DNA from: Blasia pusilla
Lineage: Eukaryota > Marchantiophyta > Marchantiopsida > Blasiales
Reading direction: 5' to 3'
DNA length: 64,000 nt
NCBI GenBank assembly: GCA_050084515.1
Contig: CM114274.1
Location: 8,060,001 to 8,124,000 of the forward strand
The position numbers and the translations under genes were made by a program. The notes under the pieces are model-generated. The model made no database searches. It had not been told where the DNA came from and worked only from the letters and a program-made list of their open reading frames with translations. Below are positions 33,400 through 45,483 of this stretch, one piece after another; positions within the stretch are counted from its first letter, which is position 1, and each line of letters starts with the position of its first letter.

Positions 33400-35860
33400 A
33401 TTTGAACAGCATTCCTCCATGATTGACATGTATCCAAAAAAAATTTTCTTGTGGTAGTGACACGTGTAATGTAAACACCCGAAGTAATTTAAGAAGTCTT
33501 GAGTTAAGTATTAAGATGTCTTTCATCCGTGCATAGCGCGGATAGTATGCTAGTCGTATTGACAAAAGGTTTAAACGAGTTGGCTATCAACTATGCAATA
33601 ATACTACAATTGGTTTCAACATATTTTTGGTTGGTTGGAATGATGGGATAAATCTTTGGGGAAATATGGTTGGCTTGCTTACTTAGTGAAAAAACATATC
33701 ACCAAGTTTATGACGCAAAACTCCAACTATTATCTTCCCTTGTTGATGGCAATTACAAAACTTGGATCATTTTACCTAATCCTACATCCAAAAAGAGCAT
33801 AGGCATATCCTATCGACTAGTGATATTATGAAAAAAATTTATGGCTAATTTCCAAGTCATAGACATTTCATTGTTCAGCATGAAATGCCAATCCTATACC
33901 CAAAAAGAGCATATGTACAACCCCAATAACTATTGAATTAGTAATCTATTTTCAACCTTTGACACTAGTAACAAACTTAATGATTTAAAGTTACATAAGT
34001 TGTATTTGTCAAAAAAATTCAAAGAAAAGTTTTAATCATTAGAATACACAATTGATCATTTGAAACCCAGTGATGAAGAAATTCTTGCAATGAGGTGCAA
34101 AAAATATGTTAGTGGCTATGATATGGTCTAATTGGTATCAATAATCGAGCAAAGGATGGGAAAGTAGTTGGATTAAAATATAGGCATATAGGTACTTTAT
34201 TGTAACGACATACTATTGGCAATTGGCTTAGATCACATCTTGATATTACAAGTTTGTTAGAGAAAATATTTAAATATGCATTTTTAGAAACCTTATGTAA
34301 TCTTATGAAAACTATTTGTTGCAAATATAGAGTTAATATCGAGCGCTAATCAATTATTAAAATACTAGCATTTTACAATCAAGTACACTAGTCTTAAGCA
34401 ATATTTATTGTTGGGAGATTCCCCTCTCTTAATGGATATTGCAAATGCAGAGTACATTGTAATAACATCCTCGTATAACTTAACAACAACCTTAGTTGTT
34501 ATAAGTAATCTATTGATGGACACATTGCGCTAGTACTTATGCATGAAATGGATAGAGAACGTTTTCTCATATTCTGATTGTCTTCTAATGGGCAATAAAC
34601 TAGTAGACATCTATTTCCTCTTATTAGATTAGGCTTTGAACGTATAACACTTGTTCAACATTATATTTTATGTTCTCAAAACTAGAGGTGGAATCAAGTT
34701 CATCAATACCAAACATGTATGGTAATATATCAAATCTCATTCGGGGAGCAAGTTGATCCATAATTACCTTCCTCATAGTTTCACTTGCATGTGCTTTACT
34801 TCACAAGTTGTATACAGCGTGCCTTCTTTTTCATAATAAAATTGATGATGGATCTTTGAAAAATCCTCTATATATGTGTTCATGCAAGTATGCCTACTAC
34901 TTTGAATGAACATTCAAAATTCCTATTTTAGATTTGAAACTTAATTTTAGTAAGGATTTTGTTGTAAAAATACCATTTCATCGATGTGAGGGATGATACT
35001 CAGCTAATCAATTTATTTTACAAACAAGGTTTGGCATCTTATATATTCCAACTTACAAGCGGAAAGCCAAGAAGAGATTAATATGGAAAACCCCATTGTA
35101 CTTTGTCTCTATGCTCACTCGTGAATCGACGATCGAAAATAGCTCCTAGTGTTCAATCTTTCGAGATGTGATCTTATTTCCATAGAACACTTACAAGTAA
35201 ACACATATAAGAGATAAACTATAATCGCAAGCGTTACTTAGGTTCTTGTTGATCATACATATATCTACAATCATCAATATGCTCATTAAGTTGTTTCAAT
35301 AGGATATTCTATGCCAATGCATCTCATTGGCATAAGTAAGATGCCCATGCATTGGCATCTAACTAGTTAGAAGATAAATTCAATGAGAAATACAAGTTTT
35401 TCCCTCAAGACAAAATAACTATTACAAACCAACTCGACAAAATAAATGTGACCCATATTCCTCCAAGAATGTCAAAATTAGAAAGGAATTTTGATAAGAA
35501 AAGCATGATCCAAATACCCTCCCCCCTAGGTTAACTTAAAAGAAAGATTACTCTATAAAGACAAAATTCTTACCTACTACTATCCAATATGCAAAAAGTT
35601 AATGTCATACATATTCCTTCCCAAAATTTCAAAACTTATTGTGGGGGAATGCCCCCTTCTTCCTTTTCTGGTCGTGTTGTGGCCTTCAGGTTTTGACTCT
35701 TTGAGTCCCCCTCTTTTGTATTTCCGATGGGTTTTCCATCACTCGTGTTTTTATCGAAGTGCATCTTTGTTTGTGAGAACTGCATGACAAAAAAAGCCTG
35801 ATAAGGCCAAGCTAAACGCTACTGGAATCTTTTTCATACAAGAACAAAGTCTTATAAGAG
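33400..35860. other. AT-rich region, no gene recognised
   Basis: Uniformly AT-rich with no open frame carrying a known domain. A local palindromic segment near 35311..35353 repeats ATGCCAATGCAT and its complement ATGCATTGGCAT. A ~45-bp segment at 35728..35775 (TTTTATCGAAGTGCATC core) recurs at about 41370..41412. Confidence 0.5.
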
Positions 35861-35864
35861 CGAG

Positions 35865-36520
35865 AGAGAGAGACTCGGGCAGCCGACCGAATCTAGAGCC
35901 GGAATTCCATTCCGAAGACCCACTATTTCAACGGCTTCGCAGAGTAACGGAATATAAATATAAATAAATAAATAATAAGATGTGAGTTCTAATAACTTCT
36001 ATATATATGGCGAGTGCCGGAGACCACCTTCGCGTCGCTAGCGGGGCGTGAGTCAACGGCGGGACTGTTCCGTAGTCATAGATAGTTAGCGGGGCCTCGC
36101 CTGGCGGCGGGTCGGGATACTCGGGTGACGGGTGGGTTGGCTTTGTCTTTATTTGGAAGACTGGCAAGTGGAAAGAGGTCTATATTCCGCTGGAAGTTTA
36201 CGCTTGCGAATAGTCGGTCCCGATAGCATCTCAGCGGTCGTCATGGGAATCGGGAAAGACAGACGGCAGAGCTGCGCCATTGGCGGTCTCCGCTGTCGGT
36301 CTTTCCCGCTAATTTGCCGCCTGGATTGTTGACGAGGTACCGTGAAGACCACTGGTCGTCGGCACCTTGACTTCCACGCCCGGCCGCGGTGACCTCGACG
36401 GCCACCTGGCGAGCCTCGCGACCTGCCACGAGTGAGTGATCACCGCAAGTGGCGCCCGCTATTCTCCCACACTCCAAGTCAGTCCGGCGACGGGTGGGTC
36501 CCACGTTCAAATCATATATC
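35865..36520. other. GC-rich island of unknown nature
   Basis: About 650 bp with many CpG dinucleotides in an otherwise AT-rich neighbourhood. Short frames on both strands have no known motif. It might be a promoter, a first exon of an unseen gene, or part of a transposable element. Comparable islands lie at 40870..41210 and 59540..60010. Confidence 0.4.
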
Positions 36521-36990
36521 TATCTTATTATCGATTATTTATTATTTTATTTTCACTATGATTTATCTGTTTTGGTAAGTTATGTATGGAATTTGGCATT
36601 GTGGTCATGGATATGAGAGTTGCAACCATTTCTTGTAATTGGGACTTTTCAATGATGCTCTCAAATTGACCCAAAATTCAACCATTTGATTGATTTTGAT
36701 GTGTTCCTAAGGGATTGATCCCATGGGCAAGCGCGGCGACCCATTTTTTGAGCTCAAACAGTTATCCAACGGTTTATGGAGAAAAAATTGGTCTTAAATG
36801 ACTATTTTCAGTCCTCTATTACATAAGATTGTGATGACGTTGGGCCACTTTTGCGCCCAAAAGTTTTGGGCGCAGAAAAAATTCCGACCTTGTATGGTCG
36901 CCGCGACCCTATGCGCATGGGATTAAGCCCTAAGACGCTCCATGATATGCTCCCTCGAGACTTACATTGGAATTTTTTGAAATGCCCTTA

Positions 36991-37056
36991 AATCTAAAGT
37001 CAATCCACAGACGGAATTTGGTATCCCAAATTCAGTGGGTGAATTGACTTTAGATT
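36991..37056. repeat. Nested inverted repeats (cruciform candidate)
   Basis: Outer arms AATCTAAAGTCAAT (36991..37004) and ATTGACTTTAGATT (37043..37056) are exact complements. Inside them GAATTTGG (37014..37021) pairs with CCAAATTC (37026..37033). Two concentric stems within 66 bp suggest a fold-back element remnant or a small-RNA hairpin. Confidence 0.75.
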
Positions 37057-37099
37057 GACCCAAAGACACTCAGCTTCATGGGATCCTCCCCTTGGTCCC

Positions 37100-39600
37100 T
37101 CAAGGGCCCCGAGCGCAGCACACGTCTCTCGAGTTTCAACTAGACGAACGGAGGACTTTTTACCATGGTTAGAAGTTGCATTTAACTACATGGGTGGTCT
37201 AGTCCTAAGCCCCTTTCACTCAATGTTAGATATGTGGTTCGTCATCTCTATTACTAGTAGCATGCCCGTGTCACATCCTAAAAGAGGGTTTTTTTTAATA
37301 TTAGAAAAGAAAATATCATCCTACTATTACCACTATTGACTCTTAAAGTGTAGTGGAGGTTCTTCTTAAGCGTCCATTAATTCCCTACTACTCAATAACC
37401 CACACTATTGAAATAAAATCTCACTACTTTCTTCAATAATACCACATCCCTCCCCCAAAGATTTTCACTTCCTCTACAACCCCAATCAGCATGCGACCTT
37501 GAGGGAAAAATAGTATCATGTTACTATTTTGTCTTATTGTGAATTTAGGGTCAGCCATAATGGTATAAATCGCAAATATAACATGTGTATAAATGTCTGG
37601 TGTATTTTTATTTATTTTTTATGCAGATATTTTTGGTTACAATGAAGCCTTTTTCTACATTCTCATTGTAAGAAATTTTCCCGCTAATTTTTCCTCTGAA
37701 TTTTCTACGTGTGGTTTTTCACAAACATATGCTCTATCCATTACTTCATTGTAATAGTTTTTCTTTTTTTGGAAAAAAATTATAACTTTTTTTCAATCTA
37801 GTGGTATGGAAAAATATCTTCCTAAGATAGTAGTTTGAAAAATGTAAAGCTTTACGAGTCCATAAATTTTACTTTTTATCAAGTCATTCAAAATTTTAGA
37901 AGATTAGATTCTTCTAGCATTTTCCAACTTCTAAAGGAGCCTTCAAGAGAAAAATGCATATATAAGCCAATATGTGAAGTTTTTATGCAAGTTGCATTCC
38001 TCTTGAGAAACATAAGCAAAATTTTTCATAGTGTGATTAAACACTCAACTTGGAAGTGGAAACACACCTTTGGTATCTTTCCCCAACAACTCCCAATTTT
38101 GTTGAGATCCTCCCAAAATACTTAAGAAATCTCTACGTCGAGATGCCTCTAGGACACAAATAGCTGGAACGCTTGTAAGATGCATGATCCCAATCCCCAC
38201 TTGCATGATTACAAGTCCCTTAAAAATTTTTAAACAACAATAAGAGTGTACGTATGATGCACTAACATATGTACATACCTTCCATATCTTTCCATTTATA
38301 AAACCATTAAATAAGATCCTAGGTTCATGCAAATATTCATGCGAAAACTCAACCACATCTTCTAATAGCTCCAACGTCTCTAAACTCTACTCTATGTCTT
38401 GTGTTATCCTCAAATGTCGCCTGGTGTTGAAGCCCCATTGTAAGTAAAAAATTGTTTAAATACTAGAAGAGGTCCGATCTTGAAGAAACAAACATCCATG
38501 CACATAGAATCCACTCTAATCTTAGCAAATCATAATCTTCCTTTTCAGAAAAGGCTTCACATCTTTGGGAGTAGAAGTACCCAAAACTGTAACCCCTTTC
38601 CTAATGCTATAATGTAGATAACCCCATGTTTCCCACAAAAGTTCCAACTCCTCATTTTGACAAAAATCTCCTTTTATTTGGGCCTTCTCCTTTGACCTTC
38701 TCTTCAATCATCTCCCCTACTCTTCTTCTACGAACTTTTGATGCATAAAGTTTGCAGCTACCGAAAAGGTCATGATACTATCCAAAGTGTTTTTTTTCTA
38801 CTAAATACTTAGAATGTATTGGTGTTTTTCTAGCTATTTCTAATGTCTTCTTGGATCTCTTTTCGTTGCAATATATCTTTGAAATGCATACAATTGATTA
38901 ACTTACATTTGGTCCTTTGCCTTGTTTGATCCTACCTTTTGACCTCTATTTATTTTCACTTTGTGATTCTCCCTTTATCTGATTTAAATTGACTTTTGCT
39001 TACTTTTTTAATAAATGTATGCCTTTTACTCTTCTTTCGTGTTGGGAATAAAATCAACACTTTTTTCTAAGAAGAAAAGAAAACCCATCATGCATGGCAA
39101 TACTCGTGCATTGAATCTCATTATATTTGTTCATTTGCTAATGATGATTAGATTTTTTTCCAAGATATTTGCTCATTCTTTCCACAAATATATGACTCTT
39201 TCATTATCTATGTCATTATCAATATTTGGAGGTAAGGAATATAAAATGCTCTATAAATGCCACATACCCTCTTTTCAAATGCTACAATTAACATTTTCGG
39301 GTTTTGCTATTGAGACTTACTTATTAAAAGAAATAATTTTTTTCTTTAAAAAACATATTTTTAATGTAATAATATGTAGTATATAATATTAAACCAATGT
39401 ATAATCGTAATATTTATTGTGTGGTAAACTCTTTTTTAACGCTCTTTCTAGATCATTTATATCTCTCACACTAATAAAAAAAGTTAAATCATATGAAATT
39501 TATACAAATGACCACATCCCTTAAGGGAAAATTGGCATATTAATATTATTTATAGTATAGAAGGCTTCAAATCAAGTAAAAAGAGATATTAGGAAAGGAA
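37100..39600. other. AT-rich region, no gene recognised
   Basis: No domain-bearing frame. The 123-codon frame at 39015..39386 is AT-biased and hydrophobic by composition and matches nothing I know. Confidence 0.5.
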
Positions 39601-39619
39601 AGCTTCTATAATTTCATGT

Positions 39620-40010
39620 TATAGTTTATTTTCATATGTCCAAGAAATGTCATTGGGTTTTCAAGCGCACTTGATTCGTGGGAGATATTATTTGATTTTT
39701 TTGTAGTAGTAGATATATATATAGTAATCTTTTCTTGGCTTTTGGAGCTCGAGGCAACGCCATGTTCTTGTGAAAATTTTATTGCTAAAAAAACACTTCA
39801 TTATAGTGTGGTTATTTCATGTATATAGTTTGTTTTCATATGCTTGACAAAATTGGTTTATGAAGCGCACTTAAATTGAGGGAGATATTATTTGAATTTT
39901 TTTCTAGTGGACGTATATATAGTAATCCTTTCTTAGCTTTTGAAGGCAATGCCATGTTCATGTGAAAATTTTATTGCTTAAACATCACTTTGTTCTAGTG
40001 TGGTTATTTT
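39620..40010. repeat. Two-copy tandem repeat, ~205-bp unit
   Basis: Landmarks 'ttattttcatatg', 'aagcgcacttgattc/aaattg', 'gggagatattatttga', 'tatatatagtaatc', 'caatgccatgttc' and 'gtgaaaattttattgct' occur in the same order in 39620..39815 and 39826..40010. The copies are moderately diverged. Confidence 0.8.
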
Positions 40011-40445
40011 CACATAATAAGAGTAAATTATTGTATTTGATATTCTAAAGGTTTTGTTTGATATGCTTTGTCAAATCCTTTTTTTAATGCTAACTTTTGT
40101 AAACGACTTCAGGCATATTGGTTTGAATTTCCCATGCGATGCGTGAAAAAAAAATAAGAACAAAAAGTTTTAAAAAAGGAAGAAGGTGGTATCAAGGATT
40201 TTGGAAATGGGAAATATGCAAGAATTTTCTATTATATTTCTTCCCGAATTTGAAAGGCTAGAGCTTTAACATGGTCTAGTTGATAAAAGTGGCAATTAAA
40301 AAAAGAAAGTCCCTAATTGAAAAGGTAGATAAGTTGTTAAGATGTTTTTTTCTAGGTCTTTAGAGAGTACTCGATAAATTTTACATGTATGTAGGATTAA
40401 AGAAAACTAGTTTAGGTACTTCTATCGTGAGCATATATATTATTA

Positions 40446-40513
40446 CATAACATACATCGTTGTCATCGAACAAACACACAAACACACACGATCCCATGCT
40501 ATCTCAATGCATC
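40446..40513 (-). mobile_element. Isolated fragment of the gypsy LTR 3'-end segment
   Basis: CATAACATACATCGTTGTC and the following AACACACACGATCCCATGCT match the terminal ~70 bp of the LTR (compare 4337..4410), in minus orientation. Nothing else of the LTR is present here. It lies 1.2 kb upstream of the opposite-facing LTR core at 41718. Confidence 0.75.
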
Positions 40514-40869
40514 CATTCTATTCGAAACGCCTCGTACTAAAAATTACAATTCGACACATGAGATAGGCCAATTCAAATACATTCTCGATTTGCAACAACT
40601 TATTTGCTCGACACATAACATCTAGATAGCCGCAAAATTTCCACAACACAACCAAGAAGAAAACGTTTTTGTAGGAAACACCAATTTTAGGTCGGTGCAT
40701 GGCACATGCTCTACACTAGAATAACTTAGGAGCACTCTCCCGCAAGTGTGCACCGAACAAAATTGGGGATTTCCTTAATTTGTAGAAGGGGAAACTCAAA
40801 ATTAATACTTCAAAATGATATTTAAGCTTTTTATAAACAGCATATATGAGACATGAAATGAAATAATCA

Positions 40870-41210
40870 TCATCCAAACCGAATCCGAAGGTATAGATAG
40901 CGTCCGATAGTCTTCTCGCTAAATTCGCGCTTCCCTACCGTTAGCCGGAAGGATAGAGGCTCAGGACTCATAACCAAAAGAGACGGACGGACGGACGGCC
41001 GGATTTACTTTCCGCACTCCAACATGACTGGCTAGTTTCAACGGAGGAACATCTCAGTCAGTACTGTGGCTCCCGGTCACCGGTACTCTGCAACCTGCAG
41101 GTCCACGTCCGAGAGATAAAGCACATCCGGACCGTTGATCCGGATACTGTGCAACGGATACTACAAAGAGATGCTATCGGTGAAGGAGAGTTACTCTCTT
41201 TATGAATTAG
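40870..41210. other. GC-rich island of unknown nature
   Basis: CpG-rich, with a (GACG)3-like run near 40980..41000 and an imperfect repeat of ATCCGGAC/GATCCGGAT around 41125..41155. No ORF with a domain. It sits just upstream of the gypsy element boundary. Confidence 0.4.
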
Positions 41211-41717
41211 AGGTCCGTATTTTCGTTGATGATGGGGATAATATTCTTAAAAGAAAATTTTAATCAAATACGGGAGGATATGGTCATGTGTCGTTTGTGG
41301 TATAGAGGGAGGTTACATTCATGATAAAATATTATATTATATCATAATTATCTATCAAATTTCAAAAAGATGGGATTTTCCATCACACGTTTTTATCGAA
41401 GTGCATCCTTATCGATTAGAAGAAATCTCGTTACTTACTTGTGTTATAAGGTTGTTTTGTGCTCTCGAGGCACACAACAACCTTTATTGTCAATGTGAGT
41501 CATTTAAGCATAATCAAATTAAGGGGAAAGCATATGTCACCTATGCACAGTAGTGGGCAACATAATAATGTAAAAATAAGGAATAATTTTTTTTATCAAA
41601 AATTTAGGAAAGAAAAAAAGTTGGCATCCAAGGATGCTTGATATAGAATAACTTCACGTTGCAATATAGCTATAAAATTTATGGGGATAGAAACAATGAT
41701 ATGCAAATATAAAATTT

Positions 41718-42231
41718 TGTCACGTCTTTTAGAATAGATCGGCGAGATCTTGTAGAATGCTTTCGGAAATATTGGAAGACAGCCTCAGGAGGTTAAGGAT
41801 TATCTGCTGAAACCACGGGTAACCTGAGAGAGTTGGTTTCCCATTCGTTTCGGTTTATTTGGAGCCATATTAAGAAACTTACTATTTTAGATAAGTATCA
41901 TTTGATTATATGGATAAAATTCTATTTTGGGAAGTAACCTTTGACCTCCTACATCAGGTCAAGAGCCAAGGAGATGACTTGGGAGCATAGGTTACCATGG
42001 AGAGAGTTTGGGAGAGAGGAGGGGTATACCTCAAGGAGAGAGAGCTTGACAGCTCATTCTCTCTTTGTTGAACCTCTTGGCAGGATGCGGCGGAGCTATG
42101 GTCCCTTGCTTTGTGAGTGTAACCCAAGCCTTTCATTATGAGAGTGGATTTGGTTTGACATTGAGAGAGACATGTGAGAGTGCACACATATGAGAACTAT
42201 GGTGTTGTGAGAGAGATTTGGCCTTATTTTA
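41718..42231 (+). mobile_element. 5' LTR core of gypsy copy 2
   Basis: It begins TGTCACGTCTTTTAGAATAG exactly as the 3' LTR does at 52642 and aligns with it through 'gttgtgagagagatttg' (to ~42231). The terminal ~110 bp present in the 3' LTR is missing here, replaced by unrelated leader sequence. The two LTRs differ at many positions, so this insertion is old. Confidence 0.85.
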
Positions 42232-43903
42232 CGAAGAGAGAATGAGAGGGTGAGAGAGCTTCAATGGAGGAGCTCGCTGGTTACTCGCTCATGGTGCAGG
42301 TTGGGGACTTTGTTCCCCATTCAGCAACTCATGGGAGTGCTCACTGGAGCAAGCGCTACTTATTTTACTGTTTTCCATTGCCAATTTTTTGTGTGGAAGA
42401 GTGGTACCCGGAAGCGCTGCTCAAATTTCTTTAGAGATGAATTTTGGGGGCGGATTTTCCCATTCCAGTGCTCTCGGGAGCACCAAGTAGCTTGCTGGTT
42501 TGTGATTTTATAGGTCTGAAGTTTTGTGTGGAAGTAATTAGCGCGGAAGCGTTGCCAATTTTGTCCTAGGAGTGCAAATTTGAAGGGTTGCATGACAGTT
42601 CCCCTCAGCTTTTGTGGAAAAGTTGAATGAAAAAAATTTAGACATCGTCGTAGATCTCAAAGTTGTGCACGTTGTGGAAGAAACGGTGCGTGATTTTGAG
42701 CTGTGACCAAAACATTATGGTTGATCTTGCAAAACTGCCATTGCTAGGCAATTTTTAGGGTTAAGTTGTTCAAACCCTAAACTAGCCCCCGCGCCGCCGG
42801 CGGCCGTCGTCGTCATGGTCACCATCAATGGTCCGCAGTCAACGGTCAACCTTCACTATCGATGATCCACCATCGCCGTTTTCCGGCCACCGTCGACCGT
42901 CGATCGCTGCTACCGCGTAGCGGTGCTCAAAGCCGCGTTCGGCCGTTGTCCGCCATTGGTTGCCATTGCCATTTCCGCCATTACGAAGTGGAAGGTCTTC
43001 CACGACGACCATGGATTCTCTGACATGAGTCGCCATCACGTACTTCATTGTGGCCGCCGCCGTCATCGCGGTTTCGTCATCAACCAATGATTGCAGATGA
43101 CCTTGGATTGATGGTGTTTGAGTTTTTATTTCATTCTGCTATGTTATGATTGGTAGCCGCTCGATGATGATCAAGTACCGTGTTGTGATGCCCGTAGCCG
43201 CAACGCGCCGCCGATTGCCACGCCATGCCGCTTGTGGCCGTACGTCACCATCTCGATCGTGGAGCCGCTCCTTCACTAAGGTGTAGAGCGTGTGTTTTAC
43301 TGATTGAGGAGGATATGCCACGGAGTGCCGCATCCCATTATTGAGTGTCGTGTTGTTTTGTAGGCGTTTCGTGCCGCCAGTGTCGCATCGTACCACGGGA
43401 TCCGCACCGCATAATGAGGATATTTGACCATCGTCAATGCCAGAGGGGTACGACTTGCTGATTGGAGGATTTTATCGTCACGACCGAGTTGGGGTCGAGG
43501 TTTGCAGTTGGTAAGGAGCAATCGATATTTTTTTAGGTTACCCATTCTGGTCTTTTTCCTGTACGTTTTTGTACAGATGCTAAGAGCATCGTTGATGTAT
43601 GGGTTTAGGGGACACATAGACATGTGTGGGGTATCTAGAGTTGAGGGTATGTGTTGTTCATGAGATGATAGGACAGTAGTTGAATTGCTGCACCACGCCG
43701 CTTGTTGCCGTACAACACACTTCTCAGTGAGATTGTTGCATGTTAGTTTGAGTGATTGAGTGATTACTCGCGAGGGTGAGAGTGATTGCGTCAGAGGGGC
43801 ACGAGGGTCATCATGACGTCATTTTGGGACTTTGAGAGGCGGGGTGGTGGACACGAGAGTAGCTCTAGAGGTTTTACGTGGAGTGGCGCGAGGTTTCGAG
43901 CAA
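42232..43903 (+). mobile_element. Untranslated leader of gypsy copy 2
   Basis: No long frame with a domain is present. GC content rises after 42780. Segments match the minus-strand leader of copy 1 (e.g. AGGTTACCCATTC at 43534..43546). In copy 1 gag follows such a leader, but here the leader breaks off at 43904 into a GC-rich insertion. Confidence 0.6.
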
Positions 43904-44850
43904 GGTTGCACCTAGACAAAGTCCGTGTCTGCGGACAAATTGTCCGGGCTCGAGTGCGGGCTCCATGAGCTTGCGTTGCCCGCAGCCCGCATCCGGGCCC
44001 GTGCACACCAAGCAATCTGCCCTTTCCCGGCCAGTGTGCATCATGCCCGACCCCTATTTTTCTGTCGGACCCACGTCGCGGACAAATTGGGTTGCGCCGC
44101 ACACTCTAATTTGTTGCTTCGGGCCTACCTCGCATGCGGGCTTCGTGGCTCGCATGCTGGCCCGCGCCCCCCCCAGATGCCCTCATATGGGTCTGCGAGC
44201 CCCCGTCCCCCCGCAGGCCCGCCGTACATCCCGTGCGTGAGCTTTGTGGCTTGGACGGAGCCCGCATGCGGGCGGGGGCTCGAGGCGCGACGCGGCTCGC
44301 AAGTCCCCCTCCCCTCGCCCACATGCGGGATTTGTCACGGGACATAGCCCCCGTGCCCCCGCCCTCCTCTCGCAGACCTGCCGTACATCCCACGCGCGGG
44401 CTTTGTGGCCCGCAACGGAGCCCGCATACGGGCCCGTGAGCCCTGCTCTGCCCGCATGTGGGCCCCCGCCCCCCACCCGCATATGGGCCCGTGAGCCCTG
44501 CTCTACCCACATACGGGCCCACGAGCCTTGCTCTGCCCGCATGTGGGCCCGTGAGGGCAGAGCAGGGCTCATGGGCCCGTATGCGGGCTTTGTTGCAGGA
44601 CGTAGCCCGCGTGCCCCCGCCCTCCTCCCGCGGACCTGCTGTATATCCCACGCACGGGCTTTGTGGCCCGCAACGGAGCCCGCATACGGGCCCGCGAGCC
44701 CTACTGTGCCCGCATGTGAGCCCGTGAGCCCCCACCCGCATATGGGCCCGCCATAGCCCTTGCGCATACGGGCCCGTCGTAGCCCGCCGCGGACCTCACA
44801 GTTCCCTCGAACCCCGCGGGGACACGTGGCGGCCTCGGGGTGGCTGAGGC
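43904..44850. mobile_element. Insertion with family-D end and very GC-rich repeat array
   Basis: It starts GGTTGCACCTAGACAAAGTCC, like the ends of the TIR elements at 13334, 55961 and 61767, then turns into an extremely GC-rich block. Within it a ~260-bp unit is repeated: GCGGGCTTTGTGGCCCGCAA at 44396 and a near-identical block at 44655, with a more diverged copy near 44235. Units such as GCCCGCATACGGGCCCGTGA recur in direct and inverted orientation. Long ORFs in several frames (up to 242 codons) are low-complexity by-products. The right end is not resolved. Confidence 0.6.
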
Positions 44851-45483
44851 CAAGTTCAAACTTGGCCCCAACTCCCTCCCATCCCTTTCCCCCCTCCCCA
44901 AAAATGTACATATGGGGGGTTAAAGAGTTAATTACCTAATTAATCCTTATTTTCCCTATTTATCCATTTTTTAGTGATATTTTGGATTAGGCTCCAAATT
45001 TTTATGGTGCCTTGAGAGCTAAGGGCTTTCAAGGTTACTAGGAATTTTGGAAAAATCCCTTGGGTGCCTTTTGGGAGTATTTGGATTTTATTTGGGACCA
45101 ACTTGGATATTTGCGCTCCTTGTTGCATCTAAAACAAACTCCAATTGACTCCACATTAGGTGAGTGTGGAAATCTCTTGTTTCACGAAACTTGTTTGGTG
45201 ATTTTGAGATTTCCGATTTATAGACCTGAGTGTTTTGAATGTTCCATTGGTTCTCCTTAGCACATCGGGGATGTGGAGGTGATCAAGGAACCTTGTCTAA
45301 ACACACCCATATCTACCTATTCCCTTGAGAGCCCAACCCTAAACTTCCATCATTCACGCGCTAGTACATTCCGAGCCATTTTTTTAGCTCATGTCATTCT
45401 CTTTTCGGTATTTTCTTATCTCAACCCGTACATTTCTCTCCCTTGTATTTTTACGATATTATTATCTTCTTCATCCAAGGGAA
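44851..45483. other. AT-rich segment between GC-rich insertion and kinase pseudogene
   Basis: No recognised domain. The last ~100 bp before 45484 are T/C-rich and could be a 5' UTR of the kinase-like gene. Confidence 0.4.

Noticed and set aside
33002-33565. 187-codon minus ORF overlapping RMI2 exon 1
   Set aside because: It runs in a different frame from the RMI2 exon and includes the microsatellite and telo-box leader. No motif is present.
39015-39386. 123-codon plus ORF with hydrophobic stretches
   Set aside because: Composition follows the local AT bias, and no promoter, motif or family match is seen.
44183-44911. 242-codon minus ORF and overlapping ORFs in the GC-rich block
   Set aside because: Several frames on both strands stay open because GC-rich repeats lack stop codons. 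The residues simply repeat with the DNA units.
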